Shown here: positions 33,590 to 41,062 of the stretch, piece by piece | Layout: every line of letters begins with the position of its first letter | Numbering within the stretch: the stretch's first letter is position 1 | Assembly: GCA_016933615.1 (NCBI GenBank) | Contig: JAFGAO010000185.1 | Span: 1-44,888 of the forward strand | Origin: Acidobacteriota bacterium | Lineage (GTDB): Bacteria > Acidobacteriota > UBA6911 | Direction of reading: 5' to 3' | DNA: 44,888 nucleotides | Notes under the pieces: generated by a model | Seen by the model: only the letters and a program-made list of their open reading frames with translations | What the model was told of the DNA's origin: nothing | Databases searched by the model: none | Made by a program: the position numbers and the translations under genes

Positions 33590-36238
33590 TTGAAGATAAT
33601 TAATGCTACGCCATTTCCGGCCGTGGGGATGCCGGGGAGAATGGAGTACCCCCGTCACTCGCTGACGCTGATCGTCAAGGGAACTTTTTCATTCGAACCG
33701 GAAAGCAGGGCAGTGCCCGCGCAAGAGCCTCTTTTCCCGACAGGCGATGAATTTCACCCGGAAGACGAAGACCGCGAAAGCCTGCGCTACGAATCCGACT
33801 TCGCCTGGTTCAAGCCCAGGGCCGATCTTCTCCTGACCGGGAAATGCCACACGCCCGAAGGACGGCCGGTGCGTTGCTGTCCGGTCACTTTTCAGGTGGG
33901 CTCCAAATCCAGAAACCTGGTTGTTTTCGGCAATCGCTTCTGGAAAAGGAATGCCTTCGGCCTGTGGAAGACTACAGACCCGGAGCCGTTTACGGAAATG
34001 GAGCTGCGCTACGAAAACAGCTTCGGCGGCAGGGGTTATGAAAACAACCCCCTGGGAAAAGGTCTCGGAGCGGAGCAGGATCAAGACGGCAAAAAAGTCC
34101 GGTTCCTTCCAAATATCGAAGATCCCGCCACTCCCGTGAATTCGCCCGGAAGCCGGCCGCTTCCGGCGGGTTTCGGCCCCCGGAACCGCGCGTGGGGCGA
34201 GCGGCAGTCCGGGATGGGCACGTACAAGGGCAAATACCGGGAAGAACGCTGGCCCTGGTTTCCGGAGGATTTCGACTGGGGCCATTGCAACGCCGCGCCG
34301 CCGGAGATGCAGGTCGAGGGCTATCTTCGGGGGGACGAAAAGCTTTACTTTGAAAACCTGCACACGGAGCATTCTCGATATCAGTCTCAACTTCCCGGCA
34401 TGAAAGTCCGGTGTTTCTTGAACAAAAGGAATGAATCCGGAAAGGAGGCTACGGGTTTCGAAGAAGTCTCCATGCACCTGGACACGCTTTGGGTAGATAT
34501 GGAAGCCGAAAAGCTGGTTCTTGTCTGGCGCGGCTGGGCCCGCGTGCTCTCGGAAGACTACGACGAGGTTCTGGATCTTTTCATTATGTCCGAGCCGTTG
34601 GAGCGGCCGCCCGCCTCCCTGGAAGAATGCCGCAGCCAGTTTCTGCGGGAGCGGGCCGCGCAGGAAAAATCCTGGGATATGGAACCCGAGGAGCCGGGAA
34701 AGCCTCAGGGTCCCGATGCGCCGGGAGCACAACCGGAAGAGGTCCCGGAATCACCGTCGTCCGCAAAGGCAAGGCGGGACATCGATACAGCCCGGCTGCA
34801 GTCCCAGGCCAACGCCCTTCTGGTGCAGATGGGAATAGAACCGGACAACCTGCCCGCCGAAGCCCGCGAGAAACAATCCCGGCTTATTCAAAAACTCGCG
34901 GAAACCGACCCGGCAAAGGTCGCCGAAATGGAGCAAAAGGATCTCGACGAACAGATGCGGGATGCATTCTCAAAACTCGGCCTGGATCCGGACAACCTCC
35001 CGCCTGTCAGCGCAAAAGCAAAGGCCGAGCAGTTCCGCTTCATGAAGGAACTTGGACTCGAGCCCGCCGACATGGCGGACAATCCGGAGTTCGGAAAGAT
35101 GCTGGCCCTGATGGGAGCCGCCCTGCCGAAGATGGGACTGGATCCGGAAAACCTCGATCCGCTGATTGAGCAGGCGAAAAATCAGCAGGAACGCCTCAAG
35201 AAGCGGCTCGGCATTGGACAGGATCCGGAGACCGGGGCGGCAAAAAACAAGGAAGTGAAGCCGCTGACGCGCCAGACCGTGCAGGAACGCGCCGCCGGCC
35301 GCGAATCCTTTGCCGGGGAGATCCTTCACGGTCTTGATCTTTCGGGACTGGATCTGTCGAATCTGGATTTCTCCAAATCGAACATGGCCGGCGCCAACCT
35401 GGCCGGCACCAGTTTCAGGTCTTCCATCCTGTCGGGCGCCGATCTGACAGGGGCCGTCATTTCGGGAGCGGATCTGTCGGGCGCCGATTTCTCCGGAGCG
35501 GATCTCACCAATGCAGATGTGAAAAAATCGATGCTGAAGGATGCCGATTTTACGGCAAGCTTCCTTGCCGGAGCGGATCTGACCGGGGCCGTGCTCGTCG
35601 ACGCCTTGTTCGAAAAGGCCGGAATGCCCGGCGCGGTACTGAATGAGGCCGAATCGAAGGACGCCAATTTCTCCGAAGCGGATTGCACCGGATGCAGCTT
35701 CCTGGGAAGCTCCTGCCCGGGAGCCGACTTTTCCAAAGCCGTGCTGGACCATGCGGATTTCTCCGGCGCCGACCTGAGCCGGGCTTCCGTGGAAGCGGCC
35801 GTCGGCAGGCAGATCAACCTGAGGGAGGCAAACCTCACGGAACTGCGGGCTTCGGAGGGCTGCGACTTTACCGGCGGAATCTTCTGGAACGCCACGGGGC
35901 CCGGCGCCATCTGGGAAAACGCCAATCTTACCGGAAGCGATTTCCGCGGCGCCCGCATGGAAGGCGCCAACTTCACCGGGGCCTGTCTGAAGCAGGCAAA
36001 TCTGGAAGCCGCCGATATGAGGGCCAGCCGCTTCCTAAAGGCCGACCTGCAGGATGCCCGGCTGGTCCGGATGAATCTGTTCCAGGGAAGCCTGGAGAAG
36101 GCCGATCTCTCGGGAGCGGATCTCAGCGGCTCGAATATGTACGGTGTCGAGTTCCTGGATGCTGTTGTAGAAAATATCAGGGCAGAGGGAACGAATCTGA
36201 AAATGTCGAAGCTTCAGGAAATGATGAAGCGGGCGTAA
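33590..36238 (+). CDS. DUF2169 domain fused to a pentapeptide-repeat domain (type VI accessory/adaptor)
   Basis: An 882-aa protein in three parts. The DUF2169 domain (about residues 1-340) starts MKIINATPFPAVGMPGR and contains ELRYENSFGG and FNENPLGKG-like YENNPLGKG motifs; this domain is found almost only next to vgrG and PAAR genes. A charged helical linker (about 390-550) holds five copies of an (M/L)G(I/L)(E/D)PDNLP-like motif. The C-terminal part (about 580-880) is a run of A(D/N)LXX pentapeptides (LDLSGLDLSNLDFSKSN, ADLTGAVISGADLSGADFSG), a right-handed square beta-helix. The start is TTG at 33590, matching the conserved MKIIN beginning, with AAGG about 8 bp upstream. The next gene starts 4 bp after the stop. 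Its role in the spike complex is unknown; adaptor or cargo carrier is inference. Confidence 0.88.
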   Translation: MKIINATPFPAVGMPGRMEYPRHSLTLIVKGTFSFEPESRAVPAQEPLFPTGDEFHPEDEDRESLRYESDFAWFKPRADLLLTGKCHTPEGRPVRCCPVTFQVGSKSRNLVVFGNRFWKRNAFGLWKTTDPEPFTEMELRYENSFGGRGYENNPLGKGLGAEQDQDGKKVRFLPNIEDPATPVNSPGSRPLPAGFGPRNRAWGERQSGMGTYKGKYREERWPWFPEDFDWGHCNAAPPEMQVEGYLRGDEKLYFENLHTEHSRYQSQLPGMKVRCFLNKRNESGKEATGFEEVSMHLDTLWVDMEAEKLVLVWRGWARVLSEDYDEVLDLFIMSEPLERPPASLEECRSQFLRERAAQEKSWDMEPEEPGKPQGPDAPGAQPEEVPESPSSAKARRDIDTARLQSQANALLVQMGIEPDNLPAEAREKQSRLIQKLAETDPAKVAEMEQKDLDEQMRDAFSKLGLDPDNLPPVSAKAKAEQFRFMKELGLEPADMADNPEFGKMLALMGAALPKMGLDPENLDPLIEQAKNQQERLKKRLGIGQDPETGAAKNKEVKPLTRQTVQERAAGRESFAGEILHGLDLSGLDLSNLDFSKSNMAGANLAGTSFRSSILSGADLTGAVISGADLSGADFSGADLTNADVKKSMLKDADFTASFLAGADLTGAVLVDALFEKAGMPGAVLNEAESKDANFSEADCTGCSFLGSSCPGADFSKAVLDHADFSGADLSRASVEAAVGRQINLREANLTELRASEGCDFTGGIFWNATGPGAIWENANLTGSDFRGARMEGANFTGACLKQANLEAADMRASRFLKADLQDARLVRMNLFQGSLEKADLSGADLSGSNMYGVEFLDAVVENIRAEGTNLKMSKLQEMMKRA

Positions 36239-36242
36239 AAAC

Positions 36243-38363
36243 ATGAACGATTCCGAAAATCCCGACTTCAGCAAAGTGGATCTGAAACAGCTGGTCGAGG
36301 AGTTTAAAAATTTCGGCAAAACCTTGATAAGCGCAGAGGAAGTGATCCGGAAAGCGCATGCCGGGGAATCGCTGGCCGGAATGCAGCTGCTGAACCTGGA
36401 TCTCTCCGGCGCGGACCTGGGCGGCGCGAACCTCGAGCGTGCGACGTTTTTCAAAGCCCGGCTTTCGGGGACGAATCTCGAAGGCGCGAAACTTTCCGGG
36501 GCTGTGTTCCATGAGTCGGAGTTGCATCAGGCCAGGCTTTCCCGGGCGGACCTGTCCAATGCGCGCATGGTCAATACAACCTGCGACGGGGCGGTGTTCC
36601 GCGGTGCAAATCTTGTCGGCTTTTCGGCCGGCATCGAAGAGACGCTTCTTAAAAATCCGGGGGAGATCAAACCTTCGCGGAAAATACTGGAACTGGCGGG
36701 GCGGGATCCGTCCGGCATCGACTTCGAATCCCTCGATATAGGCCTCGAAGACCTGGGGATTTCCGAAGGCGACTTCGGCCCCGGAAGAAGCGGCATGAAC
36801 CGGGCCGACTTTTACGAGGCCGTACTTGAAAACGCCAGGTTCGAACAGACATCCCTGGACAACGCTGTTTTCCGCGAATCGGACCTGGAAGGAGCCCTCT
36901 TTTCGGACTGCTCGATGAGAGAAACCCTTCTGGAAGGAGCCCGATTCAGCAACACGGCAGTGACCGACACGGACCTGTCGACGGCAGCCGGAATGCCCGT
37001 CGATCTGCCCGGCTGCGTATTCACGCGCTCCCCTGTTGCGCGGAGAAAATTCCCCGGGGCGAACCTGGCGGGGAGCCGATTCGAAGGAATGGATCTTTCC
37101 GGATGCGATTTCACGGGCGCCGATCTGAATGACGTTGAATTCTCCGGAATCACGGCAGCGAATTCTTCCCTGAAAGATGCAAAACTGGCCGGCGCCAGAT
37201 TGGAAGCATCGGATTTTTCGGAAAGCGACTTTTCCCAAGCTGATCTGGAAGGTGCGGAATTCTCCAAAGCCAAACTTCCTAAAGCGTGCTTCAAGGGAGC
37301 GAATTTGAAGCGGACGTCTTTTCTGAACTCCGAAATGGCGGAAGCGGATTTCTCAGGCCGGGACCTCAGAGAAACAGCTTTTTCAGGATGTGCGCTCGAA
37401 AATGCGCTTTTCAGGCAGGCGTTACTGCAAGCAACCTCTTGGAGTGAGTGCAATCTTGAAAACGTCGATTTCAGAGGCATCGACCTGTCCACGTCCGATT
37501 TTGCCTCAGCGCGGCTCCAGGGAGCCGGATTCACCGGATGCGACCTGAGCGACACTGATTTCAGCAGGGCCGGCCTGAGAAATGCCGACTTCCGGGACGC
37601 GAAGCTCGACGGCACGCGGTTTGCGGAAGCGGATCTCCATGCGGCAAACTTCGGCGGCGCCAATCTCCATTACTGTGAGATGTCGAAGTGCAAATTCGAC
37701 GGCGCGGATTTCAGGGGGACGCGTGTGGAGAACACGGATCTGGAAGGCGCGGATTTCACAAAGACACTTGTGGAACGCTCGGCCTTCAGGCTTTGCGACC
37801 TGACGAAGACCCGCTGGTCCGGAATGGATCTTTCAGGCTGCGATTTTACCGATTCCGATCTCAAAGAGTCCGATCTTAAGGAAACCCGGCTGAAAGAATC
37901 CCTATTGAAGCAGGTCAATTTCATGAATGCCGATCTTTCCGGCGCGGACATCAGTAAGGCGCGCGGGGAGGCAGTTTGCTTCATCGGCGCACGATTGGAA
38001 GGAGTTAAAGCCCAGAAGGCCGATCTGCGTTGCTCCAATTTCGAAAATGCGAAGCTTGGCGCTGCTGATTTCTCACAAGCCCGCCTGGACCGGTCGATCT
38101 TCACACGCGCCGACTGTGAAAAAGCCCGTTTTGCCGGGGCATCCATAGCCTATGCGGATTTCTCCCATTCCGTCCTCCGCAGCGCCGATTTTTCGGAAGC
38201 CGACATGAGGCAGTGCGCTCTTCACCGTGTCGACGACCGGCACGCCGTCTGGAAGAACGCCAACCGGAAGGATATCAAAACGACGGATCCGGATCTCCAG
38301 GAGGCCGAGGACTGGACCCCGCCTCCCTTTGAAATTCCGACAACCGAGGGAAAAAAGCCATGA
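36243..38363 (+). CDS. Large pentapeptide-repeat protein of the type VI tip cassette
   Basis: A 706-aa protein. After a helical N-terminus (about residues 1-45, VDLKQLVEEFKNFGKTLISAEEVIRKAHAG) nearly everything to residue 690 is pentapeptide repeats (A(D/N/R)(L/F)XX), broken once at about 125-185 by a loop containing LLKNPGEIKPSRKIL. At 20 residues per coil this would be about 30 coils, a rod of roughly 15 nm. No enzymatic motif is seen. It follows the DUF2169 gene by 4 bp and overlaps the DUF3540 gene by 4 bp (ATGA), so the three are co-translated. Pentapeptide proteins such as MfpA/Qnr mimic DNA, while others are scaffolds; neither role is shown here. It could be a secreted cargo, an adaptor, or a structural extension of the spike. 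Confidence 0.88.
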   Translation: MNDSENPDFSKVDLKQLVEEFKNFGKTLISAEEVIRKAHAGESLAGMQLLNLDLSGADLGGANLERATFFKARLSGTNLEGAKLSGAVFHESELHQARLSRADLSNARMVNTTCDGAVFRGANLVGFSAGIEETLLKNPGEIKPSRKILELAGRDPSGIDFESLDIGLEDLGISEGDFGPGRSGMNRADFYEAVLENARFEQTSLDNAVFRESDLEGALFSDCSMRETLLEGARFSNTAVTDTDLSTAAGMPVDLPGCVFTRSPVARRKFPGANLAGSRFEGMDLSGCDFTGADLNDVEFSGITAANSSLKDAKLAGARLEASDFSESDFSQADLEGAEFSKAKLPKACFKGANLKRTSFLNSEMAEADFSGRDLRETAFSGCALENALFRQALLQATSWSECNLENVDFRGIDLSTSDFASARLQGAGFTGCDLSDTDFSRAGLRNADFRDAKLDGTRFAEADLHAANFGGANLHYCEMSKCKFDGADFRGTRVENTDLEGADFTKTLVERSAFRLCDLTKTRWSGMDLSGCDFTDSDLKESDLKETRLKESLLKQVNFMNADLSGADISKARGEAVCFIGARLEGVKAQKADLRCSNFENAKLGAADFSQARLDRSIFTRADCEKARFAGASIAYADFSHSVLRSADFSEADMRQCALHRVDDRHAVWKNANRKDIKTTDPDLQEAEDWTPPPFEIPTTEGKKP

Positions 38364-39106
38364 ACAGCATAGCTTCAGCCTTGCCTTTATCATCCGAAAA
38401 GTCTTTTTTTAATCCCGCTCATGTCGTTGAGGACGAACGGGACGACGGTACGGTCCTTGTGCGGATGGAAGGGCCCGGGCCCGGGTCCATTTTCCAAGCC
38501 CATGTCGCCGCCTGGCGCACGGCTCCGCTGGCCGCCGGGGACAGGGTTCTTGTCGCCCGGAATCCTTCACAGGAACTGTACGTCATAGGCCGGCTCGGGC
38601 CGTTCCGGCCTGAGCCGCAGTCTCCGGCCGCGCCCAGAGCGGACGACGGCGCCTGCGCCGTACTGGCGCAATCGGAGAAGGAACGGCGCGTGCTGCAGGT
38701 CTACTCGCCGCGAAAAGAACTGGTCTTCGAGTACGATCCCGTGCAGGGCAAGGCGCGCGTCAACATATCCCGGGGATCCCTGGAGTTGAGCACCGAGGAC
38801 GGGGACATCGAGCTCCGGTCGGCGCGGGATGTCCGGATCGGGGGTCGTGCCATTGAAATGAACAGTCATCAAATCCAAATAAAAGCGGCGTCGGCACGGT
38901 GGATCCTCGAGCATATGGAGACCCTGGCCGGGACCGTTGTGGAAAAAGCCCGGAACGCGTACCGGACCGTTGAACAGCTCACGCAGCTCAAGACCGGCCG
39001 GCTGCGGACGCTGGTGGACCAGACCTGCCAGTTCAAGAGCCGCAAGGCGTTTTTTAAATCCGACGAGGACTTTAAAATCAAGGGCGAGAAAATACATCTG
39101 GGCTGA
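38360..39106 (+). CDS. DUF3540 protein of the type VI tip cassette
   Basis: A 248-aa protein of the DUF3540 type, which occurs with DUF2169 and DUF4150 proteins beside vgrG. The N-terminal half reads as a small beta barrel (GTVLVRMEGPGPGSIFQAHVA, GDRVLVARNPSQELYVIGRLG), similar in layout to the VgrG OB fold. The middle has spike-like short strands (LVFEYDPVQGKARVNIS, LELSTEDGDIELRSARDVRIGG, IEMNSHQIQIKA) that could extend a needle. The C-terminal part is helical (LEHMETLAGTVVEKARNAYRTVEQLTQLKTG), ending in KIKGEKIHLG. Its start overlaps the preceding stop as ATGA. A function as secondary spike element or adaptor is inference from context. Confidence 0.82.
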   Translation: MNSIASALPLSSEKSFFNPAHVVEDERDDGTVLVRMEGPGPGSIFQAHVAAWRTAPLAAGDRVLVARNPSQELYVIGRLGPFRPEPQSPAAPRADDGACAVLAQSEKERRVLQVYSPRKELVFEYDPVQGKARVNISRGSLELSTEDGDIELRSARDVRIGGRAIEMNSHQIQIKAASARWILEHMETLAGTVVEKARNAYRTVEQLTQLKTGRLRTLVDQTCQFKSRKAFFKSDEDFKIKGEKIHLG

Positions 39107-39127
39107 CGACAGGAAAGGATCCGCAAA

Positions 39128-39535
39128 ATGTTTCTAGTATCAACCAACGGCGGCGGCTTCTGCTGGGCCATGCCGGATGTCTGCAAAGTGCCGGCTCCGC
39201 CGGCACCTCCCATCCCGACACCATTCCCAAATACCGCAATGCTGAATCAAGCGACAAACGCATCCATGAAGGTCAAAATCTGCGGCAAACAAACCATAAC
39301 CACCAAGTCGAAGATTCCCAAAACAATGGGCGATGAAGCGGGTGTCGCCGGTGGAGTCGTGTCCAATATGAACATGGCGTTGGCAAGCTTTAAGACAGGA
39401 ATCCCCAAGGTGAAGGTGGAAGGCAGTCCCGTGGTTTCCCTGACATCCATGACGGCGCATAACGGCACCAACGCCAACGTGCCGGCCGGGACGGTCGTCG
39501 CGCCCAGCCAGGTAAAAGTATTTGTGGCTCCTTGA
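39128..39535 (+). CDS. DUF4150 / PAAR-like tip protein
   Basis: A 135-aa protein of the DUF4150 (PAAR-like) family, expected to sharpen the VgrG tip. It has the family start FLVSTNGGGFCWAMPDVCKVPAPPAPPIPTPFPN, then AMLNQATNASMKVKICGKQ, the small-residue block TMGDEAGVAGGVVSNMNMA, and KVKVEGSPVVSLTSMTAHNGTNANVPAGTVVAPSQ. The length is that of a stand-alone domain with no toxin attached. AAGGA lies 7 bp before the ATG. It is 21 bp after the DUF3540 gene and ends the cassette; no toxin or immunity gene follows. Confidence 0.9.
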   Translation: MFLVSTNGGGFCWAMPDVCKVPAPPAPPIPTPFPNTAMLNQATNASMKVKICGKQTITTKSKIPKTMGDEAGVAGGVVSNMNMALASFKTGIPKVKVEGSPVVSLTSMTAHNGTNANVPAGTVVAPSQVKVFVAP

Positions 39536-39571
39536 AAGTGTAGATCGATCCGCATTTACTAAAGGTTCCTG

Positions 39572-39604
39572 ATGTCAAGATAACCAATAAAGCCTATAAT
39601 AGGC
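39572..39604 (+). promoter_or_regulatory. Promoter with overlapping operator-like dyad before the zinc-ribbon gene
   Basis: ATGTCA (39572-39577), a 17-bp spacer and a perfect TATAAT (39595-39600). The -10 is embedded in the dyad GCCTAT-A-ATAGGC (39592-39604). Transcription would begin about at the ATG at 39608, giving a leaderless or nearly leaderless mRNA. Confidence 0.5.
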
Positions 39605-39607
39605 CTC

Positions 39608-39880
39608 ATGGAAGAACGCGACCTGTTTAACGAAAAAGACGAAGTAGTAACGGCGGCGATTTACTGCCCCAAGTGCCGGACCACGCTGGAGTATCCCATA
39701 AGGTGGCGGCGCAGGACGAAAAAAGCCCACCTGCCTCCCGGGGCCGATGAACGGGACCGGGCGAAATTCGCCAAGGCCCGCAATTACCGGATCCGCCTGG
39801 ACGACAAGCTGCGCTGCAAGAATCCGCGCTGCGGGAAAACAATCGAGATCAGTACTTTACAAACCGTTGTTTTTGACTGA
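39608..39880 (+). CDS. Small zinc-ribbon-like protein of unknown function
   Basis: A 90-aa protein with two cysteine pairs, CPKC (about residues 20-23) and CKNPRC (about 70-75), separated by a basic middle (RWRRRTKKAH) that could bind nucleic acid or protein. The pairs suggest a zinc ribbon. I do not recognise a family. It lies 72 bp after the PAAR-like gene but has its own apparent promoter and no ribosome site, so it may not belong to the type VI transcript. Its last 24 bp overlap the end of hemE on the other strand. Coding is supported by the cysteine pattern and the continuous frame, but it remains a moderate call. Confidence 0.6.
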   Translation: MEERDLFNEKDEVVTAAIYCPKCRTTLEYPIRWRRRTKKAHLPPGADERDRAKFAKARNYRIRLDDKLRCKNPRCGKTIEISTLQTVVFD

Positions 39881-40915
39881 ACGCGCCGAGTATTCGTGCA
39901 CATAGTCGGCCAGGGCCTTGACCGAATCTTCCGGGGTTGAAGGCAGAACTCCGTGACCGAGGTTGAAAATGTGGCCCGGGCGCCCGCCCGCCCTATCCAG
40001 TATCTCGGCGGCCCTGCGTTTCATGTAATCCCGGGGCGCCGTCAAAGCGACCGGATCCAGGTTTCCCTGCAACCCGGCGCCCGTTTCCACGCTCATCCAA
40101 GCGCGATCCAGCGATATGCGCCAGTCCACCCCGATGACGTCCCCGCCCGCTTCGGCCAAGAGAGGCAGCAATCCGGCCGTGCCCGTTCCGAAATGGATCG
40201 AAGGAATCGTCTCCTCTTTCAGCGACTGAAAGATCTTCCGCATATGGGGAAGCACATATTCCCTGTAATCGGCCGGGCCCAGGCCCCCTATCCAGGAGTC
40301 GAAAACCTGAACGGCCTGGGCGCCCGCCCGCACCTGGGCCTTCAACAGCGCAACAACGGTTTCGCTCAGCTTCTTCATGAGACGGTCCCAGCCGTCCGGA
40401 TTCCGGACCATGAAGTCTTTCGTTCCGAGTTGGTGCGGCGAGGAAGCGCCCTCGATCGCATAGCTCGCCAGTGTATAGGGCGCTCCGGCGAACCCTATGA
40501 GCGGAACCTTCCCTTCCAATTCCGGGCGCACCAGCCGAAGGCTTTCCAGGACGAAGCCGAGATCGCCTTCGGGGTCCGCGATGCGCAGGGCTTCGACATC
40601 GGCATCATTCCTCACGGGATTCCTCACGGCGACACCGCCGCTCCGAGGGAAATCGATCCCGACCCCCATCCCCTCGAGCGGCAGAAGGATATCCGAAAAT
40701 ATTATGGCGGCATCGACCGCGAACGCCCCCACCGGCTGAAGCGTGATTTCCGCGGCAAGTCCGGGAGTCTTGAACATTTCCATCAGGCCGTATTTCTCCC
40801 GTATCGCCCGGTACGCTTTCATATACCTGCCGGCCTGGCGCATGAACCAGACGGGGGTGCAGTCGGCGGATTCTTTCCTGCAGGCTTTCAGGAATCTGCT
40901 GTCATGAATCGTCAT
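39857..40915 (-). CDS. hemE: Uroporphyrinogen decarboxylase
   Basis: A 352-aa cytosolic enzyme that decarboxylates the four acetate side chains of uroporphyrinogen III to give coproporphyrinogen III in heme synthesis. The N-terminal signature PVWFMRQAGRYM with conserved arginines is present, followed by IIFSDILLPLEGMG (conserved Asp), GFAGAPYTLASYAIEG, the VQVFDSWIGGL segment, GVDWRISL, LQGNLDP and the C-terminal NLGHGVLPSTPEDSV with the conserved His. Length is normal. Its 3' end overlaps the zinc-ribbon gene of the opposite strand. 147 bp separate its start from the EEP-family gene upstream on the same strand. Confidence 0.97.
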   Translation of the reverse strand: MTIHDSRFLKACRKESADCTPVWFMRQAGRYMKAYRAIREKYGLMEMFKTPGLAAEITLQPVGAFAVDAAIIFSDILLPLEGMGVGIDFPRSGGVAVRNPVRNDADVEALRIADPEGDLGFVLESLRLVRPELEGKVPLIGFAGAPYTLASYAIEGASSPHQLGTKDFMVRNPDGWDRLMKKLSETVVALLKAQVRAGAQAVQVFDSWIGGLGPADYREYVLPHMRKIFQSLKEETIPSIHFGTGTAGLLPLLAEAGGDVIGVDWRISLDRAWMSVETGAGLQGNLDPVALTAPRDYMKRRAAEILDRAGGRPGHIFNLGHGVLPSTPEDSVKALADYVHEYSARSVKNNGL

Positions 40916-41062
40916 AGGAAAATTTCTTTCTCAATATCGCGGCACGGGACCCGCGCGCTGCCCGGTACCGGCCAAAGTTTGCAGCCAAGATTCATTTTGC
41001 AAAACGGGTTGCGGCCTTCGCCCGCCCCGTTCTCCCCGATGCCCGTATCCTCCCGAAGGCCC

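Noticed and set aside
34489-35169. Overlapping frame in the DUF2169 gene as a possible effector or immunity gene
   Set aside because: It shows Arg/Gly/Pro-rich composition typical of a shadow frame and no domain.
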